From Sphingobacteriaceae bacterium (lineage in GTDB: Bacteria; Bacteroidota; Bacteroidia; Sphingobacteriales; Sphingobacteriaceae), in assembly GCA_017745075.1 (NCBI GenBank), contig JAGIAD010000002.1, positions 1-64,000 of the forward strand: a stretch of DNA of 64,000 bases, in the 5' to 3' direction. The position numbers and the translations under genes were made by a program. This document shows, in pieces, positions 55,101 to 62,023 of the stretch. The stretch's first letter is position 1. Each line of letters starts with the position of its first letter. The notes beneath the pieces were generated by a model. That model was not told the origin of the DNA and did no database searches. It was given only the letters and a program-made list of their open reading frames with translations.

Positions 55101-55129
55101 ATTTGATTAATAAGATAAACTAATCAAAT
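55101..55129. promoter_or_regulatory. 9-bp inverted repeat over the start of the phosphoesterase gene
   Basis: ATTTGATTA and TAATCAAAT flank an 11-base spacer. The left arm overlaps a TATATTTG -7 box (55098-55105) and the right arm includes the first two bases of the ATG at 55128. It could be an operator. Confidence 0.45.
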
Positions 55130-56333
55130 GAATGAAAATCAGTCCAATAGAAGGTCCTTTCTTAAGGCCGGACTTACTTTAAGTGCTGCAACATTGGTTG
55201 CTCCTGGTGCAGCTATTGCAGATGTTACCGAAAGAGAAGATGCATTTAAAATTGCAGTTGGTCCTTATCTGCAAACCAATTTTAATAACTCGATGACGAT
55301 TTTGTGGTTAACCAACAAAAATGCAGCGGGCTGGATTGAATTTGGTGAGCAGGCCGACCAGTTAAACCAAAAAGCTTATGGAAAGGCTGAACTCGGCTTA
55401 ATGCAGGCGAACAGTAAGCTAAATTCAGTAACGCTTAATCATTTAAAACCCGGAACAAAGTATTATTATAAAATTGTTTCTAAAGAAATCAAAGATTTTC
55501 AGCCATACAAATTAACCTATGGAGAAACAGTAAGCAGTGATATTGAGTGGTTTTTGAATGCCAACCAGGCTAAAGAGGAGGTGTCGTTTTTAATGATGAA
55601 CGATATTCACGATCGACCTGAGTCTATTCCGCATTTATTGGGGCTTGTATCTGATACCAAACGCGATTTTGTTTTCTTTAATGGAGATATTTTTGATTAT
55701 CAATCTGATGAAAAGCAGATTATCGATCATATGCTGAAGCCCTGTGTAGATAATTTTGCTAAAAATACCCCTTTTATATATGTGAGGGGAAATCATGAGA
55801 CCCGCGGTAAATTTGCACGTGAATTTGCACAATATTATATGCATGTGGGGCATGCTGCTTTTACTTTGGGACCAGTGCGTTTTGTGATTATCGATACCGG
55901 AGAGGATAAGGAAGATGCACATCCGGTTTATGCAGGGATTGTCAATTTCGACGATTACCGTGTTCAGCAGGCTGAATGGCTTAAAACGGAAATCGATTCA
56001 AAAGAATTTAAAAAAGCACCTTTTAGAGTCGTATTAATGCACATTCCACCTCGTTATTCTGGAGACTGGCATGGGCCAACTCACTGTACAACTCTATTTG
56101 AACCCTTATTTAATAAGGGAAAAGTAGATTTAGTTTTAAGTGGACATACCCATGAGTATAAGGTGAATCTCCCAGATGAGAAGTTGAATCATTATCCTAT
56201 AATTGTAGGTGGTGGACCTGTAAAAGGGACCAGGACCATTACTAAAATTACGGCTGATAAAAATCGCCTGGTGGTGAGTATGCTGGATGACTCTGGTAAG
56301 GAAGTAGGTGCTTACGCTGCTTCGAAGAAATAG
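55128..56333 (+). CDS. Tat-exported metallophosphoesterase, purple-acid-phosphatase-like
   Basis: This is a 401-residue protein whose N terminus is a twin-arginine signal (NRRSFLKAGLTLSAATLVAPGAAIA). A fibronectin-III-like domain follows (VGPYLQTNFNNSMTILWLTNKNAAGWIEFGE), then a calcineurin-like phosphoesterase domain with metal ligands in MNDIHD, FNGDIFD, VRGNHETRG, LMHIPP and SGHTHEYK. Folding and metal loading before export would explain use of Tat. The substrate is unknown. It diverges from nagA with an 85-base shared upstream region. Confidence 0.91.
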   Translation: MNENQSNRRSFLKAGLTLSAATLVAPGAAIADVTEREDAFKIAVGPYLQTNFNNSMTILWLTNKNAAGWIEFGEQADQLNQKAYGKAELGLMQANSKLNSVTLNHLKPGTKYYYKIVSKEIKDFQPYKLTYGETVSSDIEWFLNANQAKEEVSFLMMNDIHDRPESIPHLLGLVSDTKRDFVFFNGDIFDYQSDEKQIIDHMLKPCVDNFAKNTPFIYVRGNHETRGKFAREFAQYYMHVGHAAFTLGPVRFVIIDTGEDKEDAHPVYAGIVNFDDYRVQQAEWLKTEIDSKEFKKAPFRVVLMHIPPRYSGDWHGPTHCTTLFEPLFNKGKVDLVLSGHTHEYKVNLPDEKLNHYPIIVGGGPVKGTRTITKITADKNRLVVSMLDDSGKEVGAYAASKK

Positions 56334-56345
56334 AAAGGCTACTAA

Positions 56346-56512
56346 CGGTCGTCATTCTGAGGGATAATTGATTGCATAAAAATCAATATGGGCGAGAGCC
56401 CCCTCCAGGATCGTCATTTCGAGCGGAGTATAACGCAGTTGAGAACCATGTAATGCTCAGTGAAGCTAAATCTGTCATTGTAGTTTTCTCCATTCCGCTG
56501 CACTTCAGTCAA
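56346..56512. repeat. interspersed repeats of the CGTCATTnnGAG type
   Basis: Two 'gtcgtcattctgaggga' / 'tcgtcatttcgagcgga' units are followed by 'cattccgctgcacttcag'. They lie between the convergent phosphoesterase and tsf genes and have no coding capacity. The type is common in intergenic DNA of the phylum. Confidence 0.65.
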
Positions 56513-56543
56513 GATGTTACTTTTCTTAAAGTATAACGCAAAA

Positions 56544-56567
56544 AAAAGCCCCAGGAATGGGGCTTTT
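56544..56567. terminator. bidirectional terminator between the phosphoesterase gene and tsf
   Basis: AAAAGCCCCA-ggaa-TGGGGCTTTT is a perfect 10-bp stem with T-runs on both strands. Confidence 0.92.
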
Positions 56568-56586
56568 TAAATATATTTTTGTACGC

Positions 56587-57432
56587 TTATGCGCCTAATT
56601 GTACGCGTTTGAAAGCTGATACAGTTAATCCTTTAACAGTGTTGTCTAAGAATTTACGAACATCTAATGAACTATCTTTAACAAACTCCTGGTTTAATAA
56701 AGTACTGTCTTTGTAGAATTTGTTCAATTTACCTGCAGCAATTTTCTCAACCATTTCTTCTGGTTTGCCTTCCTGACGGATAACGTCTTTAGCAATCTCG
56801 ATTTCACGCTCAATAGTAGCCGGATCAACACCGTCTTTATCAACAGCAACCGGGTTCATTGCAGCAATCTGCATGGCAACATCTTTACCAGCTTCAGTAA
56901 TATCTACGCCATTAGCGCCTTCAAATACTACTAAAACGCCCATTTTGCCGTTAGAGTGGATATAAGAAACGATTTTTTCGCCAGATATATTTACGTATTC
57001 CTGAATAACGATTTTCTCTCCGATTTTACCTGTTAATTCAGTGATAGTTTCGGCAACTGTACGTCCGTCTTCCAAAGCAATTGCTGATAATTCTTCAGTA
57101 GTAGCAGGGTTGTTGGCAACTGCTGCAGCTAAAACAGCCTGAGCCAGGTTACGGAAATCTTCAACTTTAGAAACTGGTTCAGTTTCGCAAGCTAAAGCAA
57201 CTAATTTACCATTTGTGCCATCTGCTGAAACAGCGATTGATACCAAACCTTCAGAAGTAGCATTGCCAGAACGAGCGGCAGATACTTTCTGACCTTTTTT
57301 GCGCAATAAATCAACAGCCGCTTCGAAATCACCGTTAGCTTCAACTAAAGCTTTTTTGCAATCCATCATACCAGCGCCAGTTTGTTGACGCAATTTGTTT
57401 ACATCTGCTGCAGAAATTTGTACTGTAGACAT
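56587..57432 (-). CDS. tsf: translation elongation factor Ts
   Basis: This is the 281-residue nucleotide exchange factor for EF-Tu. The N-terminal UBA-like helix bundle (VNKLRQQTGAGMMDCKKALVEANGDFEAAVDLLRKKG) and the core segments (GLVSIAVSADG, ALACETEPVSKVEDF, KMGVLVVFEG, MQIAAMNP) are clear. It is the last gene of the rplM-rpsI-rpsB-tsf cluster, 130 bases after rpsB; that gap holds a 'ggttacaagttacaag' repeat. Confidence 0.97.
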   Translation of the reverse strand: MSTVQISAADVNKLRQQTGAGMMDCKKALVEANGDFEAAVDLLRKKGQKVSAARSGNATSEGLVSIAVSADGTNGKLVALACETEPVSKVEDFRNLAQAVLAAAVANNPATTEELSAIALEDGRTVAETITELTGKIGEKIVIQEYVNISGEKIVSYIHSNGKMGVLVVFEGANGVDITEAGKDVAMQIAAMNPVAVDKDGVDPATIEREIEIAKDVIRQEGKPEEMVEKIAAGKLNKFYKDSTLLNQEFVKDSSLDVRKFLDNTVKGLTVSAFKRVQLGA

Positions 57433-57470
57433 TTTATTTCTTTTTTTTAAAATTTACAATCTTGTTATAA

Positions 57471-57550
57471 CAACTACAGGTTACAAGTTACAAGCGCTAA
57501 GTTAAACTCATGTTAAGCCAACTTAAAACCTGAAACCAGTAACCTGCAAT
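57471..57550. repeat. repeat-like spacer between rpsB and tsf
   Basis: The sequence 'ctacaggttacaagttacaagcg' and its rough inverted copy 'acctgaaaccagtaacctgcaa' sit within a translation operon. The two parts could pair loosely. It resembles other word-like interspersed repeats in the window. Confidence 0.5.
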
Positions 57551-57562
57551 TAAAAAATATTA

Positions 57563-58396
57563 CTATTCTTCTGTTTTAGTTTCTTCTGATGAAGAGGCTT
57601 CAACCTCAGCTTCAGCAGCTTTTTTACGTCTTGGCTCTTTAGCTTCAGGCGCATCAGCTGCAGCTTTAGCCGCTACTGCTTCTTTTTCTGCTTCGTCATC
57701 TTTTTCGCGTTTACGCTCTTCTAAACCTTCTTCAATCGCTTTGATAATTACGTCAGTAATTAAAGAGATAGATTTTGTAGCATCATCATTCGCAGGAATA
57801 GGGAAATCGATGTTAGAAGGATCAGAGTTCGTATCAACCATCGCAAAAGTAGGGATGTTTAATTTTAACGCTTCAGTTACGGCGATGTGCTCTTTCTTAA
57901 CATCAATTAAGAATAAAGCTGCAGGTAAACGGTTTAAATCAGCAATACCACCTAAAAGTGATTCTAATTTAACACGCTCACGTTGGATCATTAAACGCTC
58001 TTTTTTAGAAAGGATAGCATAAGTACCGTCTTTAGTCATTTTATCGATGTTAGACATCTTTTTGATTGACTTACGAACTGTAGCAAAGTTAGTTAACATA
58101 CCACCTAACCAACGCTCGGTTACGAAAGGCATGTTTACTTTTTTAGCCTGCTCAGCTACGATTCCTTTAGCTTGTTTTTTTGTTGATACGAATAAAACTT
58201 TACGTCCTGATTTTACGATTTGTTTAATCGCAGCCGCAGCTTCTTCAGTTTTAGTTAAAGTTTTATTTAAATCTATAATGTGAATTCCATTACGCTCCAT
58301 GAAAATGTAAGGAGCCATTTTTGGATTCCATTTACGGGTAAGGTGACCAAAGTGTACACCTGCATCCAATAAGTCTTGATAAGTTGTTCTTGCCAT
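57563..58396 (-). CDS. rpsB: 30S ribosomal protein S2
   Basis: This is a 277-residue S2 protein. The conserved segments LLDAGVHFGHLTRKWNPKMAPYIFMERNGIHIIDL, RWLGGMLTNFATVRKSI and PTFAMVDTNSDPSNIDFPIPANDDA are intact. The C terminus (about 225-277) is an added Glu/Ala/Lys-rich acidic tail. An exact AGGAGG Shine-Dalgarno lies 8 bases before the ATG, which is unusual in this phylum. Confidence 0.97.
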   Translation of the reverse strand: MARTTYQDLLDAGVHFGHLTRKWNPKMAPYIFMERNGIHIIDLNKTLTKTEEAAAAIKQIVKSGRKVLFVSTKKQAKGIVAEQAKKVNMPFVTERWLGGMLTNFATVRKSIKKMSNIDKMTKDGTYAILSKKERLMIQRERVKLESLLGGIADLNRLPAALFLIDVKKEHIAVTEALKLNIPTFAMVDTNSDPSNIDFPIPANDDATKSISLITDVIIKAIEEGLEERKREKDDEAEKEAVAAKAAADAPEAKEPRRKKAAEAEVEASSSEETKTEE

Positions 58397-58404
58397 TGTC
58401 TTTG

Positions 58405-58410
58405 CCTCCT
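58405..58410 (-). promoter_or_regulatory. strong Shine-Dalgarno sequence of rpsB
   Basis: AGGAGG on the minus strand, 8 bases before the rpsB ATG, is fully complementary to the 16S rRNA 3' end. Most genes in this window lack such a site. Confidence 0.75.
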
Positions 58411-58414
58411 GTGA

Positions 58415-58801
58415 TTAACGTTTACTGAATTGGAATTTCTTACGGGCTTTAGCACGTCCTGGTTTTTTACGCTCAACCATACGCATATCACGCGTCATTA
58501 GGCCTTTAGCACGTAATGCAGGTTTTTTCTCCGCATCTAGTTCAACAATCGCTTTAGCAATAGCTAAACGAACAGCTTCTGCTTGTCCTTTTACTCCACC
58601 ACCTTGTACGTTTACTGTAATATCGTAACGGCCAACAAGCTCAGCAACTTCTAAACTTTGGTTTACGATATATTGTAAAGGTAAAGTAGGGAAATATTCT
58701 TTGTGATCTTTACCGTTAACGGTAATTGCGCCAGCACCATCTTTTAAGTAGATACGTGCTACAGCTGTTTTTCTTCTTCCTGAAGTGTTAGTAACTGACA
58801 T
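58415..58801 (-). CDS. rpsI: 30S ribosomal protein S9
   Basis: This is a 128-residue S9 protein. Its conserved parts are TSGRRKTAVARIYLKDGAGAITVNGKDHKEYFP, VQGGGVKGQAEAVRLAIAKA and the C-terminal GLMTRDMRMVERKKPGRAKARKKFQFSKR tail, which reaches into the P site. It lies 3 bases after rplM and 18 bases before rpsB. Confidence 0.98.
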   Translation of the reverse strand: MSVTNTSGRRKTAVARIYLKDGAGAITVNGKDHKEYFPTLPLQYIVNQSLEVAELVGRYDITVNVQGGGVKGQAEAVRLAIAKAIVELDAEKKPALRAKGLMTRDMRMVERKKPGRAKARKKFQFSKR

Positions 58802-58804
58802 TTC

Positions 58805-59248
58805 TTAAAGTTTAATGGTTTTTGGAGATTGAGCTGCATGAGGGTGGTTTGCACCAGCATACACAAAAAGATTAGTGTACAATTTTTTACCCAATTTAGT
58901 TTTCGGTAACATACCACGTACCGCTTTCTCGATTACACGTTGAGGGTGTTTCGCCATTAACTCTTTTGGAGAGATAAAACGTTGACCACCTGGATAACCA
59001 GTGTAAGAAACATACTGCTTTTCGCTGAATTTGTTTCCTGTCAATTTAACCTTGTCTGCATTAATAACAATTACGTTATCACCGCAGTCTACGTGTGGGG
59101 TGTACTCAGGCTTGTTTTTACCACGGATGATCATAGCGATCTTCGATGACAAGCGCCCCAAAATCTCGCCTTCCGCATCAACAACAACCCACTGTTTGTT
59201 AACAGTTTTCGCATTGGCCGAGACAGTTTTGTAACTTAACGTATTCAC
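58805..59248 (-). CDS. rplM: 50S ribosomal protein L13
   Basis: This is a 147-residue L13 protein with conserved WVVVDAEGEILGRLSSKIAMIIRGKNKPEYTPHVDCGDNVIVINA and MAKHPQRVIEKAVRGMLPKTKLGKKLYTNLFVYAGANHPHAAQ. It is the first gene of the cluster and is preceded by a clean promoter about 55 bases upstream. Confidence 0.98.
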   Translation of the reverse strand: MNTLSYKTVSANAKTVNKQWVVVDAEGEILGRLSSKIAMIIRGKNKPEYTPHVDCGDNVIVINADKVKLTGNKFSEKQYVSYTGYPGGQRFISPKELMAKHPQRVIEKAVRGMLPKTKLGKKLYTNLFVYAGANHPHAAQSPKTIKL

Positions 59249-59302
59249 TTGCTTGTATTTAATTTATTAAACAATTTATTATTCCCATTAAAATTGGGAC
59301 TG

Positions 59303-59333
59303 CAAAGATAGATAGAATACTTTTATTATCAAA
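59303..59333 (-). promoter_or_regulatory. promoter of the rplM-rpsI-rpsB-tsf operon
   Basis: On the minus strand, TTTG (59333-59330), a 19-base spacer and TATCTTTG (59310-59303, followed by C) match the Bacteroidota consensus at every defined position. The leader is about 45-50 bases. Confidence 0.75.
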
Positions 59334-59456
59334 TAGTTGATTGAAAAAAGTTTGAGGTTTCTGAGCGGATATTCAGGATTAAATATTCCGACGGTTTGGT
59401 TAAAATTATTTTAGCATATCTATGAAGCACTTAATCATAAATATTTAGGTATAAAA

Positions 59457-59990
59457 TTAAAGCTCATCAGGCATGTATCCTATCCGTTTTCTGGGCGTGT
59501 TTTTCTTTTCAATAAGCTGATCGAGATAGCCAAAAACCAATTCGATATTTTTATCGTGGTTGCTTAGTTTCTTTTTAATCTCTTCGATTTCAAGTTTGAG
59601 TTCCGTATTTTCTGAAAGCAACCGGCGGATACGGCTAAAGATTCTTACAATTTGAATGTTTACCTGGATAGCTTGTTTGCTGCTCAATACACTCGAAAGC
59701 ATCAGGATACCATGTTCGGTAAAAACATGAGGAAGTTTTCTTCTGCCACCCCAGCTTGAAGTCGCAATTTGCGACTTCAAGTTTAACCATTCTTCCTTAG
59801 TAAGCTGAAACATGAAATCTGCCGGAAATCGATCAGGGTTTCTACTCACTTGCTCATTGAGTCGCTTAGTTTCCACTCCATACAGCTCCGCCAGGTCACT
59901 GTCGAGCATTACTTTATGGCCTCTCAGTTCGTAGATTTTATTAACCAGGATATTGTCAGGGATGATAGGAAGCATTGGTTTAGCTGTCAT
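59457..59990 (-). CDS. ORF6N domain-containing protein
   Basis: This is a 177-residue protein whose first 90 residues (NKIYELRGHKVMLDSDLAELYGVETKRLNEQVSRNPDRFPADFMFQLTKEEW) form an ORF6N (KilA-N-like) DNA-binding domain of phage origin. A GGRRKLPHVFTEHGILMLSSVLSS segment follows. The C terminus is a coiled coil (ENTELKLEIEEIKKKLSNHDKNIELV). Such proteins are scattered singly in Bacteroidota chromosomes; the function is unknown. No other phage gene is nearby. Confidence 0.9.
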   Translation of the reverse strand: MTAKPMLPIIPDNILVNKIYELRGHKVMLDSDLAELYGVETKRLNEQVSRNPDRFPADFMFQLTKEEWLNLKSQIATSSWGGRRKLPHVFTEHGILMLSSVLSSKQAIQVNIQIVRIFSRIRRLLSENTELKLEIEEIKKKLSNHDKNIELVFGYLDQLIEKKNTPRKRIGYMPDEL

Positions 59991-60097
59991 ATCATGTTGG
60001 ATTTTAACTGAAGATACGAATCAAATCATTCTTTTTCAAAAAAATATGAAAATCGGATTGTTAAAAATCACTTCCTGGCTCCGAAATATAGTTTCGA

Positions 60098-60775
60098 TTA
60101 ACCTGTTTTGCTATAGCTTTTGTATTCTTTAATCCAGTTCCATAATGCAAAGCCGGCAATAATGGTAAAAATGAAATATTCGATCCCCATAAATTTAATA
60201 CCCTTTAAGAAATAGAGATAGGTGGCTACGATGTCAATCATCAGCCAGATAATCCAGCATTCTATCCTTTTCTGGATCATTAAAAAAGTAGTGATCACGC
60301 TCATTACAAAAATAAAAGAATCGACAAAAGGGTAGGCACTGGGCAAATTAAACAATAATGGTAGCCAATGGTGGAGTTTACTGGCTAAGGTACCCATAAG
60401 CAATGTGCCAATAACCCCCAGGATAAATAAAATCAGGAACTGCTTCAGAGGCATAAAACTGATTTTGAGCTCTTTATTTTTGTCTTCTTCTTCCGGTTTA
60501 GGATTAGCCCATCTCCACCAACCCATAATATTGGTAATGAAAAAGAAGACCATGAGGAACATGTCGGGATAAAGCTGGGTTTGGTAATATAAAAAGGCTG
60601 AAAGAAACACATTAATAATTCCGGTAGGCCAACTCCAGATACTGACTTTTGCAGAGAGAATCACCGAGATGATTCCGGTTATTACGGCAAAGAACTCGAG
60701 ATAGCTCATTTTGTAATCCAGAACCGTAAAAAATATACTTTGGGCGTTGAAAAAATCCATAAGCAGATAACTCAT
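60098..60775 (-). CDS. pnuC: nicotinamide mononucleotide/riboside transporter PnuC
   Basis: This is a 225-residue membrane protein with about seven helices. PnuC-family segments are seen: EFFAVITGIISVILSAKVSIWSWPTGIINVFLSAFLYYQTQLYPDMFLMVFFFITNIMGWWRW, and ECWIIWLMIDIVATYLYFLKGI near the C terminus. It would import nicotinamide riboside for NAD synthesis; related PnuT or PnuX proteins take other vitamins. I see no TPP riboswitch upstream, which argues against the thiamine type. A second ATG lies at residue 6. A TACTTTTG box is at 60839-60832 on the minus strand. Confidence 0.92.
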   Translation of the reverse strand: MSYLLMDFFNAQSIFFTVLDYKMSYLEFFAVITGIISVILSAKVSIWSWPTGIINVFLSAFLYYQTQLYPDMFLMVFFFITNIMGWWRWANPKPEEEDKNKELKISFMPLKQFLILFILGVIGTLLMGTLASKLHHWLPLLFNLPSAYPFVDSFIFVMSVITTFLMIQKRIECWIIWLMIDIVATYLYFLKGIKFMGIEYFIFTIIAGFALWNWIKEYKSYSKTG

Positions 60776-60831
60776 AAATATAAGCCCTAAAATATGTAAA
60801 ATTTAATGGGCCTCACTGATGTGTCTATAAA

Positions 60832-60839
60832 CAAAAGTA
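60832..60839 (-). promoter_or_regulatory. possible -7 box for pnuC
   Basis: TACTTTTG on the minus strand fully matches TAnnTTTG, 56 bases before the first pnuC ATG. No TTTG lies at the expected upstream distance. Confidence 0.35.
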
Positions 60840-60899
60840 AGCTGTTGATGTTAATTGATTAGCTAATGCCTTTCGGTTATATTAATCAATCCAGTTTCT

Positions 60900-61967
60900 A
60901 TGCAGTATTTAGATCATTTATCCGGTTCGCCCATTCCCTTGTTTTTAAAGAATATCATTATTGGCTTGCTTGCTGTTCTGCTGGGTATATTCATCAGGTT
61001 TGTTATCCATAAAGTATTTATCCTGTTATCGCGCTGGTGGAATTTTATCATTATAAAATCCATTATCAAACACCTGCGCCATCCTGTTGGTGTGTTTATT
61101 CCCTTATTGCTGTTAAATTTTTCTTTATCGCTGATGCAAATGGCACCGGTTTACCGAACTCCACTGGAAAAGACTTTGGAAATTGCGTTGACCATTAACT
61201 TTGCTTTGATTCTGGTGCGTACTATGAATGTGCTTGAGGATTATTTTTACTTCAAATACGATTTAAATAAGGAAAACAATCTAAAAGAACGTAAAATCAG
61301 AACACAGTTGCAATTTATGCGCAAGTTTATTGTTTCGTTAATTATCCTTGTTACTGTTGCTATTATTCTGTTGAGTTTTGAAAGCATGCGTAAAATAGGG
61401 GCCGGTTTGCTTACGGGAGTGGGGATCGGTGGGATTATTATCGGTTTTGCAGCGCAAAAATCGCTGGGAAACTTATTGGCAGGCTTTCAGATTGCTTTTA
61501 CGCAGCCCATCCGTATTGATGATGTTTTGATTGTAGAGGGCGAATGGGGCAAGGTGGAGGAAATTACCTTAACTTATGTGGTAGTTAATATCTGGGACCA
61601 GCGCCGGTTAATTTTGCCGATTACTTATTTTATTGAAAAACCTTTTCAAAACTGGACGCGGGTTTCGGCAGATTTATTAGGTACGGTTTTTCTTTACCTC
61701 GATTATACAATCCCTATTGAGCCCATGCGAGAAGAACTTACCAGGTTATTAAATGCAAGCCCTATTTGGGATAAACGCGTTAATGTGGTACAGGTAACTG
61801 ATAGTACAAAAGATGGCACTATTGAAGTTCGTTTTTTGATGAGTGCCTCCAATTCTTCAAAGGCTTTTGATTTGCGCTGTTATGTAAGGGAAAAAATGAT
61901 TGCCTTTATCCAGACCAATTACCCGGAAAGCTTGCCGAGAAAGCGTTTGGAGGTTAGGGATATATAA
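60900..61967 (+). CDS. MscS family mechanosensitive ion channel
   Basis: This is a 355-residue inner-membrane channel with four or five N-terminal helices. The pore-lining TM3 and beta domain signature is clear (GAGLLTGVGIGGIIIGFAAQKSLGNLLAGFQIAFTQPIRIDDVLIVEGEWGKVEEITLTYVVVNIWDQRRLILP). The C-terminal alpha/beta domain has PFQNWTRVSADLLGTVFLYLDY. It releases solutes under osmotic shock. It diverges from pnuC. Confidence 0.93.
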   Translation: MQYLDHLSGSPIPLFLKNIIIGLLAVLLGIFIRFVIHKVFILLSRWWNFIIIKSIIKHLRHPVGVFIPLLLLNFSLSLMQMAPVYRTPLEKTLEIALTINFALILVRTMNVLEDYFYFKYDLNKENNLKERKIRTQLQFMRKFIVSLIILVTVAIILLSFESMRKIGAGLLTGVGIGGIIIGFAAQKSLGNLLAGFQIAFTQPIRIDDVLIVEGEWGKVEEITLTYVVVNIWDQRRLILPITYFIEKPFQNWTRVSADLLGTVFLYLDYTIPIEPMREELTRLLNASPIWDKRVNVVQVTDSTKDGTIEVRFLMSASNSSKAFDLRCYVREKMIAFIQTNYPESLPRKRLEVRDI

Positions 61968-61971
61968 AAAA

Positions 61972-62016
61972 AGCCTGTCAAAGACCACAAGATACTTCGA
62001 CAGGCTCAGTATGACA
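61972..62016. repeat. hairpin-forming repeat between the MscS and Tex genes
   Basis: AGCCTGTC (61972-61979) pairs with GACAGGCT (61999-62006), in the sequence 'cttcgacaggctcagtatgaca', a common intergenic repeat type. It lies between convergent genes and may double as a terminator. Confidence 0.55.
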
Positions 62017-62023
62017 GGTTAAA

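Noticed and set aside
59457-59990. Prophage indicated by the ORF6N gene
   Set aside because: It is a single domain with no integrase, structural or lysis genes nearby; solitary ORF6N genes are common in the phylum.
60776-60899. Riboswitch upstream of pnuC
   Set aside because: No TPP-type CUGAGA or other riboswitch core was seen; only a -7 box and a weak hairpin.
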